NCBI GenBank assembly: GCA_030668425.1
Contig: DAOUTY010000016.1
Location: forward strand, 1-15,061
Length of the DNA stretch: 15,061 nucleotides
From: Chloroflexota bacterium
GTDB taxonomy: Bacteria; Chloroflexota; Dehalococcoidia; SZUA-161
Direction of reading: 5' to 3'
The notes under the pieces are model-generated. The model was not told the DNA's origin. It searched no databases and saw only the letters and a list, made by a program, of their open reading frames with translations. A program made the translations under genes and the position numbers. Of the stretch, positions 5,984-12,406 are shown in pieces. The number at the start of each line of letters is the position of its first letter. The stretch's first letter is position 1.

Positions 5984-6532
5984 TCACAGCCTTTCCACCT
6001 GTAGAAAGTCCAATTCGACAGGAGTTTCCCTCCCAAAAAAGGACACCATGACCTTTATTTTGCCCTTCTCCTCGTTTATGTCGTCCACTACTCCGATGAA
6101 ATCAATGAAAGGACCATCGACTATGCGGATGCTCTGTCCTTTGTCGAAACCTGTCCTGACCCTTGGTGTCTTGGACTCCATTTGCTTGAGGATAGACCCA
6201 ACCTCTCCTTCATCGAGGGGGACGGGTTCGATTTTACCTTTATCATCCTGAGTACTTACGATACCGGTGACACCTGGGGTGTTGCGCACAACGTGCCAGC
6301 TTTCCTCATCCATGACCATCTCGACCATGATATAACCTGGAAATATCTTCCTGGCGACGGTGCGTCGTTGGCCATCCTTTATTTCCATTTCATCTTCCGT
6401 AGGTACTACCACCTGGAAGATTTTGTCCTTCACATCCATGGATTCGATGCGATGTTCCAGGTTTGTCTTGACTCGGTCTTCGTATCCCGAGTAAGTGTGG
6501 ATGATAAACCATTGCCTTTCGTTTTGTCCCAT
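5984..6532 (-). CDS. nusG: Transcription termination/antitermination factor NusG
   Basis: NusG rides on elongating RNA polymerase and couples it to Rho or to the ribosome. The 182-aa protein has the NGN domain (QWFIIHTYSGYEDRVKTNL; RKIFPGYIMVEMVMDEESW; VRNTPGVTGIV) and a C-terminal KOW domain (QSIRIVDGPFIDFIGVVDDI... VELDFLQVERL). No extra domains are present. The Shine-Dalgarno signal before the ATG at 6532 is weak (TTGGGC). The upstream spacer carries a predicted stem structure, see 6560-6619. The neighbours secE and rplK are the conserved bacterial partners. Confidence 0.98.
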   Translation of the reverse strand: MGQNERQWFIIHTYSGYEDRVKTNLEHRIESMDVKDKIFQVVVPTEDEMEIKDGQRRTVARKIFPGYIMVEMVMDEESWHVVRNTPGVTGIVSTQDDKGKIEPVPLDEGEVGSILKQMESKTPRVRTGFDKGQSIRIVDGPFIDFIGVVDDINEEKGKIKVMVSFFGRETPVELDFLQVERL

Positions 6533-6559
6533 AGATATCTGCCCAATCTTATAATTTCA

Positions 6560-6619
6560 AGGAAATAAGCCTTTTGAGGCGGAGGTTGGTATCACGGTGA
6601 TACCGATCTTTTATTTCCT
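6560..6619 (-). other. Structured secE-nusG spacer (nested inverted repeats)
   Basis: The 107-nt spacer between secE and nusG contains a hairpin GGTATCACCGTGATACC (6604-6588; 7-bp stem, 3-nt loop). It is enclosed by a 9-bp outer pair, AGGAAATAA (6619-6611) with TTATTTCCT (6568-6560). No T-run follows, so it does not look like an intrinsic terminator. It could be an RNA processing or stability element, or a control site for nusG translation. The pairing is plain from the sequence; the function is inference. Confidence 0.55.
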
Positions 6620-6639
6620 GGCCATGGTATCTGGTTGTG

Positions 6640-6855
6640 TCATCTAAGCAGGATTACGTTCATCAGTTCGGAAAACCCAAGGTCGACCACCCAGAGGGTC
6701 ATGGCTACTGCGACGGTGACGACAATCACAATAGTAGTCAGATAGGTGGCTTCCTGCCTTGTGGGCCAAACTACCTTTCTTAGCTCTGCTACAGTCTCAC
6801 CGACGAATTTGAACCTTTGTTTTCCCTGTCCCTTTGTCGAAACCTGACGCCTCAA
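6640..6855 (-). CDS. secE: Preprotein translocase subunit SecE
   Basis: SecE is the small essential clamp of the SecYEG channel in the cytoplasmic membrane. The 71-aa single-span form has a basic N-terminus, the conserved amphipathic motif ETVAELRKVVWPTRQEA (about 19-35) and one transmembrane helix (about 39-62, TTIVIVVTVAVAMTLWVVDL). The start is TTG at 6855; no ATG or GTG lies in this part of the frame and the ribosome site (GAGAG) is weak. rpmG ends 18 nt upstream in the same reading frame, so secE is probably translated with its neighbour's help. Confidence 0.93.
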   Translation of the reverse strand: MRRQVSTKGQGKQRFKFVGETVAELRKVVWPTRQEATYLTTIVIVVTVAVAMTLWVVDLGFSELMNVILLR

Positions 6856-6873
6856 TTTACTCTCGGTGTTTAC

Positions 6874-7041
6874 TTATTTTGTCTCTCGGTGTAAGGTATG
6901 AACCCGGCAACGAGGGCAATACTTGCTCAACTCCAGTTTTCCTGGGTCGTTCCTCTTGTTCTTATTGGAGGTGTAAGTCCTCTCCTTGCATTGGCTGCAG
7001 GCGAGATGGATAATAATTCGAGCTTCGGCTTTCTTTGCCAT
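6874..7041 (-). CDS. rpmG: Large ribosomal subunit protein bL33
   Basis: The 55-aa product runs from MAKKAEARIIIHLACSQCKE to CRVHTLHRETK. Two Cys pairs (C15-x2-C18 and C42-x2-C45) form the zinc-binding ribbon of the zinc-containing bL33 type, and RTYTSNKNKRN matches the conserved middle. It is too small to stand out in an ORF scan but unmistakable in content and in place: tuf-rpmG-secE-nusG is a common order. The ATG at 7041 begins 2 nt after the tuf stop codon, with no evident Shine-Dalgarno site of its own, so translation probably depends on termination or re-initiation from tuf. Confidence 0.95.
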   Translation of the reverse strand: MAKKAEARIIIHLACSQCKERTYTSNKNKRNDPGKLELSKYCPRCRVHTLHRETK

Positions 7042-7043
7042 TT

Positions 7044-8246
7044 CTATTCAATTACGGCTGTGACCAGACCTGCTCCCACTGTTCTACCGCCTTCTCTGAC
7101 AGCAAACCTCACTCCTTCCTCCAGGGCGATCGGAGCAAGCAGCTTAATTTTCGCTTTAATATCATCGCCGGGCATCGCCATCTCTACTCCGCTGGGCAGT
7201 TCGATTGACCCGGTGACATCCATGGTCCTAATATAGAACTGAGGCTTGTATCCATTGAAGAAAGGTGTATGGCGGCCACCCTCTTCTTTGGTCAATATGT
7301 ACACCGCAGCTTCGAAGATTGTATGAGGTTTGATGGAGCCGGCTTGCGCCAGTACTTGTCCCCTTTCGACCTCGTCGCGTTCAACTCCCCTCAGCAAGCA
7401 GCCAATCGCATCTCCTGCCTGACCGTCCGTTAGCGTTTTGTGGAACATCTCGACACCGGTGACTATTGTCTTCCTTGTTTCCTTCATGCCTACTATTTCA
7501 ATCTCCTGCCCTGCCTTTACGATGCCTCGTTCCACCCTGCCAGTGACCACGGTGCCTCGTCCCTTGATGCTGAAGACATCCTCCACGGGCATGAGGAAGG
7601 GCTTGTCTGCAAGGCGCTCGGGCATGGGTATGTAGTTGTCCACGGCGTCCGTAAGCTCGAGGATTTTACCACACCACTCACACTCCCTCTTGCCACATCC
7701 GCACTCAAGAGCTTTGAGTGCGCTCACGTGTATGATGGGAATCTCATCACCGGGGAATCCGTAGTGGGGGAGCAACTCTTCCCTCAGTTCAAGCTCTGTC
7801 ACTTCGAGCAGTTCGGGATCATCCACCATGTCTATTTTGTTAAGAGCTATAACTATCGCGGGGACCTCTACCTGGCGAGCGAGCAGGAGATGTTCTTTTG
7901 TTTGCGGCATTACACCATCATCAGCAGCCACCACCAGTATAGCCCCGTCCATCTGGGCGGCCCCTGTTATCATGTTCTTGATATAGTCAGCGTGGCCCGG
8001 GCAGTCCACATGGGCGTAGTGGCGTTTCTCAGTCTCGTACTCGATGTGCGCGATAGCGATGGTCAGTCCTCTTGCCTTTTCCTCAGGGGCATTGTCTATG
8101 GAATCGAAGGGGCGAAACTGAGTATTTCCTATGTTGGCCAGACATTTAGTGATCGCCGCTGTCAACGTTGTCTTGCCGTGGTCAACGTGCCCGATTGTGC
8201 CCACGTTAACGTGGGGTTTGGTCCGCTCGAAAACTTTCTTCGCCAT
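7044..8246 (-). CDS. tuf: Elongation factor Tu
   Basis: EF-Tu delivers aminoacyl-tRNA to the ribosome A site. The 400-aa protein has all G motifs: GHVDHGKT (19-26), the switch I segment DSIDNAPEEKARGLTIA, DCPGH (81-85), NKID (136-139) and SALK (175-178). Domains 2 and 3 follow, with RGTVVTGRVERG and the C-terminus GAGLVTAVIE. Just after SALK, about five residues are inserted relative to E. coli, giving a four-cysteine patch (C182-x-C184-x4-C189-x2-C192) that could bind a metal. GGGAGG lies 8-9 nt before the ATG at 8246. The gene follows three tRNA genes by 31 nt and is presumably cotranscribed with them from the promoter at 8564-8592. Confidence 0.98.
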   Translation of the reverse strand: MAKKVFERTKPHVNVGTIGHVDHGKTTLTAAITKCLANIGNTQFRPFDSIDNAPEEKARGLTIAIAHIEYETEKRHYAHVDCPGHADYIKNMITGAAQMDGAILVVAADDGVMPQTKEHLLLARQVEVPAIVIALNKIDMVDDPELLEVTELELREELLPHYGFPGDEIPIIHVSALKALECGCGKRECEWCGKILELTDAVDNYIPMPERLADKPFLMPVEDVFSIKGRGTVVTGRVERGIVKAGQEIEIVGMKETRKTIVTGVEMFHKTLTDGQAGDAIGCLLRGVERDEVERGQVLAQAGSIKPHTIFEAAVYILTKEEGGRHTPFFNGYKPQFYIRTMDVTGSIELPSGVEMAMPGDDIKAKIKLLAPIALEEGVRFAVREGGRTVGAGLVTAVIE

Positions 8247-8277
8247 GTACTTTCCTCCCGATAGGTTTAAACTAAGC

Positions 8278-8352
8278 TGGAGCCCACAACCAGATTTGAA
8301 CTGGTGACCCCGTTCTTACCAAGAACGTGCTCTACCACTGAGCTATGTGGGC
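8278..8352 (-). tRNA. tRNA-Thr(GGT)
   Basis: The cloverleaf is complete: acceptor GCCCACA/TGTGGGC, D-arm GCTC-AGTGGTA-GAGC, anticodon arm CGTTC-TTGGTAA-GAACG with anticodon GGT at 8320-8318, and T-arm ACCAG-TTCAAAT-CTGGT. The discriminator base is T (8281), and CCA is encoded at 8280-8278. It is the last tRNA before tuf, where E. coli has thrT(GGT) before tufB. Confidence 0.96.
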
Positions 8353-8359
8353 AGGCTAG

Positions 8360-8447
8360 TGGTGGAGGGGGTAGGATTCGAACCTACGTAGCCATTTCAG
8401 GCGGCAGATTTACAGTCTGCTGGTATTAGCCGCTCACCCACCCCTCC
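8360..8447 (-). tRNA. tRNA-Tyr(GTA)
   Basis: This is a class II tRNA with a long variable arm. The acceptor is GGAGGGG/CCCCTCC and the anticodon arm GCAGA-CTGTAAA-TCTGC, anticodon GTA at 8413-8411. The variable arm is CGCCTGAAATGGCTACG, the T-arm TAGG-TTCGAAT-CCTA, the discriminator A (8363), and CCA is encoded at 8362-8360. It lies 7 nt upstream of tRNA-Thr(GGT) in the same transcript. Confidence 0.96.
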
Positions 8448-8459
8448 GGACCCGTCCTG

Positions 8460-8531
8460 AGCCCGAGAGCGGATTCGAACCGCTACCCTACCGATTACAA
8501 GTCGGTTGCGCTACCATTGCGCCACTCGGGC
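8460..8531 (-). tRNA. tRNA-Thr(TGT)
   Basis: The cloverleaf is complete: acceptor GCCCGAG/CTCGGGC, D-arm GCGC-AATGGTA-GCGC, anticodon arm ACCGA-CTTGTAA-TCGGT with anticodon TGT at 8499-8497, and T-arm AGCGG-TTCGAAT-CCGCT. The discriminator is T (8460). The next bases read CAG, not CCA, so the 3' end must be completed enzymatically, unlike the other two tRNAs here. It is the first tRNA of the cluster, about 26 nt after the expected transcription start. Confidence 0.96.
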
Positions 8532-8563
8532 CTTATTCGACCTTTATTTGATTCTAGAAAATA

Positions 8564-8592
8564 AGTATAGAAATAAAAATAAACAAAGTCAA
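8564..8592 (-). promoter_or_regulatory. Sigma-70-type promoter of the tRNA-tuf-rpmG-secE-nusG-rplKA unit
   Basis: On the minus strand the -35 box is TTGACT (8592-8587) and the -10 box TATACT (8569-8564), each matching five of six consensus bases, with an exact 17-nt AT-rich spacer. The -35 contains the cysS stop codon TGA. Transcription would start at about 8557, leaving a short leader before tRNA-Thr(TGT). This is the best promoter in the window, as expected for tRNA, EF-Tu and ribosomal protein genes. Confidence 0.88.
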
Positions 8593-10022
8593 GGTTTACT
8601 GTATCGCCACACCGTTCCCTGAGGAGTATCCTCGAGGCTGATATTCAGTTCGTTGAGATCGCTTCGGATTCCATCGGCAAGCTGCCACTCCTTCGCTCTT
8701 CGCAGCTCAGCTCTTTTTTCTGACAGTAGGCTGATGATGCGATCGACGTCGGTGGTCCCTTTTGTTGCCAAACCATACTTGGCTAAAAGGCTAATTAAGG
8801 GTTTAATCGAAATCTCTGGCGTTCTTGGTTCAGAGAGCAGATTCAACCCCAGCACTTCAGCAAGTTCCAGGAGTATCTTGTGTGTTTCGGCTATCCCCAG
8901 CCCTTCGTCGTGGCCTCGATTTATCTCCCGTGCGAGGTCAAACAGGACAGCTAAGGCCTGAGGAGTTCCGAAGTCATCATCCATGGCTTCGATAAACTGC
9001 TCTCGACAGTGTTGGACGTCTATGCTGGTTCCCGCGGGCTTTTCAATATCAACGCGGGCTGCCCGGCGCAGCCTTTCTATCCCCTTTTCAGTTGAGGCTA
9101 GAACTTCATCCGAGTAAGTAATTGGGCTGCGGTAATGGGAGTTGAGCACCCAGAGCCTCAGAGCATCGGGGCTATACTTAGCGAGTGCCTCGCTGATAGT
9201 TACCAGCTTGCCGGAGGATTTACTCATCTTATCCTCGCCCAGTTGCATAAAACCATTGTGCAACCAGTAGCGTACGAAGGGTGTGACTGAGGTGAAAGAT
9301 TCGGATTGCGCGATCTCGTTTTCATGATGAGGGAAGATAAGGTCTTCCCCGCCTCCATGAATGTCCAGGGTTTCACCGAGGTATTTGAGGGACATGGCGC
9401 TGCACTCGATGTGCCACCCGGGTCTTCCTTGCCCCCAGGGGCTTTGCCAATGTGGCTCCCCCGGCTTACTTGCTTTCCATAGGGTGAAGTCTAGGGGGCA
9501 CTCTTTTGCTTCACTGACCTCGATGCGGGCTCCCGCCATCATGTCGTCCAGATTGCGATGGCTGAGCTTGCCATAGTCAGTGGCGCTCAACACCCGAAAA
9601 TAGACGTCGCCTCCCATCTGATAGGCATGTCCCTTTTGTATCAGGCCTTCGACCATCTCTATAATCTTGGGTATTTCCTCTGTGGCTCTGGGGTAAATGT
9701 CGGCCCGTTTGATGTTGAGGGTGTCCATATCTGTGAAGTACTGCGCAATAAAGCTATCTGCCACCTCCTGAGGAGGGATTCCTTGCTCATTGGCCCGTGC
9801 GATGATTTTGTCATCAACGTCAGTGAAGTTCTGCACGTATTTCACTTTATAGCCACTAAATTCGAGGTAACGCCTGATGGTGTCGAAAGCGATATAGCTC
9901 ATGGCATGGCCCAGGTGGCAGGGGGCGTAGGGGGTGACCCCGCAGACATACATTCTTACCGTATCACCCAGCGGGAGGAAATCCTCTTTCTGGCCGGAAA
10001 GGGTGTTAGATATTCTGATCAT
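8589..10022 (-). CDS. cysS: Cysteine--tRNA ligase
   Basis: CysRS charges tRNA-Cys with cysteine. The 477-aa class I synthetase has the HIGH-type motif HLGH (36-39) and the KMSKS motif at 265-269 (EDKMSKSSGKL). The zinc ligands match the E. coli set: Cys27, Cys207 (HIECSAM), His232 and Glu236 (FPHHENE). The C-terminal helical anticodon-binding region ends ...GTVWRYSKP. The ATG at 10022 starts 2 nt after the ispF stop, so it is the last gene of a yacL-ispD-ispF-cysS unit. Its stop codon doubles as part of the -35 box of the next promoter. Confidence 0.98.
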   Translation of the reverse strand: MIRISNTLSGQKEDFLPLGDTVRMYVCGVTPYAPCHLGHAMSYIAFDTIRRYLEFSGYKVKYVQNFTDVDDKIIARANEQGIPPQEVADSFIAQYFTDMDTLNIKRADIYPRATEEIPKIIEMVEGLIQKGHAYQMGGDVYFRVLSATDYGKLSHRNLDDMMAGARIEVSEAKECPLDFTLWKASKPGEPHWQSPWGQGRPGWHIECSAMSLKYLGETLDIHGGGEDLIFPHHENEIAQSESFTSVTPFVRYWLHNGFMQLGEDKMSKSSGKLVTISEALAKYSPDALRLWVLNSHYRSPITYSDEVLASTEKGIERLRRAARVDIEKPAGTSIDVQHCREQFIEAMDDDFGTPQALAVLFDLAREINRGHDEGLGIAETHKILLELAEVLGLNLLSEPRTPEISIKPLISLLAKYGLATKGTTDVDRIISLLSEKRAELRRAKEWQLADGIRSDLNELNISLEDTPQGTVWRYSKP

Positions 10023-10024
10023 AA

Positions 10025-10492
10025 TTAATCCAACAGAGCAACAGCATAGGTGGCGATGCCCTCTTCTCTTCCGGTGAAACCTAACCCTTCGGTGGTGGTG
10101 GCCTTTATTCCCACCTGGCTTTTACTGATAGACAAGGCTTGACTGATGTTCTGCCTCATCTGGTCTATGTAGGGGTGAAGGGGAGGGCGCTCAGCGACTA
10201 TTGTAGCATCGATGTTGCTAATACGCCAGCCATGCTCGCTAAGCAAATTCCTGGTGCGGTCCAGGAGAACGATGCTGGAAATGCCCTCGTAAGCAGGGTC
10301 GTTAGCGGGGAAGTAACTCCCGATGTCTCCCAGGGCAGTGGCGCCTAGCAGGGCATCTATTATGGCGTGCACGACAACATCGGCATCGCTCCAGCCCTCG
10401 AGCCCTTGTTCGAAAGGTATCTCTACGCCTCCCAGCACCAAGGGGCGTTCTCTGGTTAGCCGATGGGCGTCGTAGCCGATACCGATGCGCAT
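10025..10492 (-). CDS. ispF: 2-C-methyl-D-erythritol 2,4-cyclodiphosphate synthase
   Basis: IspF converts CDP-methylerythritol phosphate to the 2,4-cyclodiphosphate in the MEP isoprenoid pathway. The 155-aa protein has the metal ligands Asp8 and His10 (GYDAHRL) and His42 (DADVVVHAIIDALLG), and the C-terminal signature KATTTEGLGFTGREEGIATY. The ATG at 10492 has a GGAG site 5 nt upstream. Its first 37 nt overlap the 3' end of ispD in another frame. In some bacteria IspD and IspF are fused; here they are separate but overlapping. Confidence 0.97.
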   Translation of the reverse strand: MRIGIGYDAHRLTRERPLVLGGVEIPFEQGLEGWSDADVVVHAIIDALLGATALGDIGSYFPANDPAYEGISSIVLLDRTRNLLSEHGWRISNIDATIVAERPPLHPYIDQMRQNISQALSISKSQVGIKATTTEGLGFTGREEGIATYAVALLD

Positions 10493-11202
10493 ATTACTCC
10501 GGAGTCAAAAGATGCTTGTCCGTTGTTTCTCAACAAAACCTGTGCTATCGCTAGGTCCTCGGGGGTAGTCACCTTTATGTTCTGGTAAGAGCCCATGTAG
10601 ACCTCGACCTTGTGCCCCAGCTGCTCTACCAGGGAGGCGTCATCTGTAACCTCTGTCTTCACCTGGCGATAGGCTTCTGCTATCAAGTCATACCGAAAAA
10701 CCTGAGGCGTCTGCGCAGCCCACAGGCTCTGGCGTTCTGGCGTTTGCTGGACAAAGCGGCGGCGTGAGACGATCTTGATTGTTTCTTTGACTGGCACACC
10801 AGCGATTGCAGCACCGCTTTTGTGGGCAGCAGCAAGCCCTCGCTCGATGATATCAGCGTCTATGCATGGTCTGGCACCGTCGTGAATCACCACCCAATCA
10901 CAGCCTGCCAGCCTCTTCAGCCCCACTCTGACTGAATCCTGACGCCTTAATCCTCCGGGACATACAGCAATTACTTTAGGCCAGCCATACTCTTTTACAA
11001 GCTTACGGCCTTGCCCTAGATTTTTCCTTGCCAGCACGATGACTATCTCGTCGATCGGGGGGCAATTCTGGAATACGTTTACTATCTTTGCTAGAAAGGG
11101 TTCATCCCCTAATTGGGCAAAGACCTTGTCTATTCCTCCCATGCGGCTGCTGGTGCCGGCAGCGACGATTATGGCGCCGACTTTACCGTCTACTTCTTTC
11201 AT
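10456..11202 (-). CDS. ispD: 2-C-methyl-D-erythritol 4-phosphate cytidylyltransferase
   Basis: IspD joins CTP and methylerythritol phosphate, the step two before IspF. The 248-aa protein has the nucleotidyltransferase loop AIIVAAGTSSRMGGIDK (Arg20, Lys26), the VVIHDGARP motif (104-112) and TEVTDDASLVE. The last roughly 20 residues (after AIAQVLLRNN) look unlike the family and are encoded where ispF overlaps, so this tail may be a by-product of the overlap. The ATG at 11202 has AAGGA 7-8 nt upstream and lies within the end of the YacL-like gene (20-nt overlap). Confidence 0.97.
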   Translation of the reverse strand: MKEVDGKVGAIIVAAGTSSRMGGIDKVFAQLGDEPFLAKIVNVFQNCPPIDEIVIVLARKNLGQGRKLVKEYGWPKVIAVCPGGLRRQDSVRVGLKRLAGCDWVVIHDGARPCIDADIIERGLAAAHKSGAAIAGVPVKETIKIVSRRRFVQQTPERQSLWAAQTPQVFRYDLIAEAYRQVKTEVTDDASLVEQLGHKVEVYMGSYQNIKVTTPEDLAIAQVLLRNNGQASFDSGVICASVSATTPIG

Positions 11203-12262
11203 TCACAGGTTCCTTGGGTTGAGCGAAGATCATCCGCCCAGCAGCGGTTTGCAGTACCCGTATGACAGTGATACTTATGTCGTTGTTAAGATATCGGCGT
11301 CCCCCCTCTACCACTACCATGGTGCCATCATCTAAGAAACCGATGCCCTGACCAGCTTCCTTACCCTCCTGGACAATGTGCAAAGTTATATCTTCGCCCG
11401 GTAGAACTACAGGCTTGACAGCGTTGGCTAGTTCATTGGTATTGAGCACCTTTACTCCCTGGAGCACAGCTACTTTGTTCAGATTTTGGTCATTGCTGAC
11501 TATAGGGCAGCGTAGTGTTTTGGCCAGCATTACCAATTTGGAGTCGACCTCGGGGATGTCGTCGAAATCGGTATCTGAGATCTGAACTGGGATATCAGAG
11601 CCCTTCTGAAGCTGGGTCAGCATCTCCAGGCCTTTTCGCCCCCGGGTGCGACGCAGTGGGTCATAAGAATCTGCAATGTGGCGCAGTTCATCCAGGACGA
11701 ATCTAGGGACGAGTAGAGTACCTTGAATGAAGCCTGTTTGGATGATATCGGCGATTCGCCCGTCGATGATGGCGTTGGTGTCCAGGATAATAAACTCACT
11801 TCTGTCCTCCCTCTTCCTCGAAAGCGATGGGGAACCACTGAAGAAGAACTGCAATACAGCGGGCCCCTGTAGCAACATGATAGGCACGAATAGACAAATC
11901 AAGAAGATAGCTGCAACAAGAGGAGTAATCTGCCCCCAGAGGCCTGGTAGCATAGACAAGGGGAGAGTGAGCAGGGCTGTGATGACCAAGGCAAATGCCA
12001 GCCCAATGGCTGCAGCAATGACACTATTTAGTGGAAGGAGACTTCGGGCCTTCCGGACACGCTTACGTGCCCAGCGCCAAGGGCGTATCGCGATGTAAGG
12101 GGCCAGCAAGAAGCCGCATACGTAGGCTCCAATGGCAAGAGACAGAATCCAGGTTAGCTCACTTGCAGCCTCGTTCGTTTCGGCGATTACTGTTGCTAGC
12201 CTCCACCCCCCGATGCCTAGGATTGCTGCGACAAGAATACGGATGAATAATTCGCCCCTCAT
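11183..12262 (-). CDS. YacL-like membrane protein with PIN and TRAM domains
   Basis: The 359-aa protein has four predicted membrane helices (about 6-25, 36-55, 80-103, 113-133). A PIN-domain nuclease follows (about 157-275) with the four expected acidic residues Asp161 (ILDTNAIIDG), Glu192 (LDELRHIAD), Asp240 (EVDSKLV) and Asp258 (SNDQNLNK). A TRAM RNA-binding domain lies at about 284-347 (VLPGEDITLHIVQEGKEAGQGIGFL). This is the architecture of Bacillus YacL, which also sits immediately upstream of ispD-ispF. The likely role is a membrane-anchored ribonuclease or RNA-binding factor; the substrate is unknown. It is not a VapC toxin: the protein is long, membrane-bound and has no antitoxin gene. 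GGGGAGGAAG precedes the ATG at 12262 by 8 nt. Confidence 0.92.
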   Translation of the reverse strand: MRGELFIRILVAAILGIGGWRLATVIAETNEAASELTWILSLAIGAYVCGFLLAPYIAIRPWRWARKRVRKARSLLPLNSVIAAAIGLAFALVITALLTLPLSMLPGLWGQITPLVAAIFLICLFVPIMLLQGPAVLQFFFSGSPSLSRKREDRSEFIILDTNAIIDGRIADIIQTGFIQGTLLVPRFVLDELRHIADSYDPLRRTRGRKGLEMLTQLQKGSDIPVQISDTDFDDIPEVDSKLVMLAKTLRCPIVSNDQNLNKVAVLQGVKVLNTNELANAVKPVVLPGEDITLHIVQEGKEAGQGIGFLDDGTMVVVEGGRRYLNNDISITVIRVLQTAAGRMIFAQPKEPVNERSRR

Positions 12263-12312
12263 GAGAGCCGCTTCCTCCCCGCTTTAGGCCATAAAAAATA
12301 ATACTAAAACAC

Positions 12313-12353
12313 ATAATAATAACCCCAGAGACAATATGCCCAGATATTATTAT
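12313..12353. repeat. 9-bp inverted repeat in the yacL-like leader
   Basis: ATAATAATA (12313-12321) and TATTATTAT (12345-12353) can pair across a 23-nt loop. It falls in the AT-rich untranslated leader between the promoter at 12378-12406 and the YacL-like gene. No T-run follows a stable GC stem, so it is not a good terminator. The low-complexity AT arms make chance occurrence possible. Confidence 0.35.
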
Positions 12354-12360
12354 GGATACC

Positions 12361-12376
12361 CTGCTATTTGTAGCAG
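12361..12376. promoter_or_regulatory. Inverted repeat at the predicted transcription start, possible operator
   Basis: CTGCTA-TTTG-TAGCAG is a perfect 6-bp inverted repeat with a 4-nt centre. It lies 1 nt past the predicted -10 box (12378-12383) and spans the expected start site at about 12371. A dyad in this place is typical of a repressor operator. It would also form a small hairpin at the 5' end of the mRNA. No regulator gene is nearby. Confidence 0.45.
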
Positions 12377-12377
12377 A

Positions 12378-12406
12378 ATGGTAGCACAAAAGACGTGTAA
12401 AGTCAA
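12378..12406 (-). promoter_or_regulatory. Predicted promoter of yacL-like-ispD-ispF-cysS
   Basis: The -35 box is TTGACT (12406-12401), then a 17-nt spacer and a -10 box TACCAT (12383-12378, four of six consensus bases). As at 8564-8592, the -35 includes the TGA stop codon of the preceding gene. The 116-nt stretch between the -10 box and the next ATG is AT-rich with two inverted repeats and no open frame of interest. Confidence 0.65.

Noticed and set aside
7440..8264. Plus-strand open frame opposite tuf (274 codons)
   Set aside because: It is a shadow of the highly conserved EF-Tu coding strand, with no recognisable domain.
9990..10060. T-box or other riboswitch ahead of cysS
   Set aside because: cysS starts 2 nt after ispF, which leaves no leader.
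11183..12262. VapC-type toxin because of the PIN domain
   Set aside because: It has four membrane helices, a TRAM domain and no antitoxin partner, and sits in the Bacillus YacL position before ispD.
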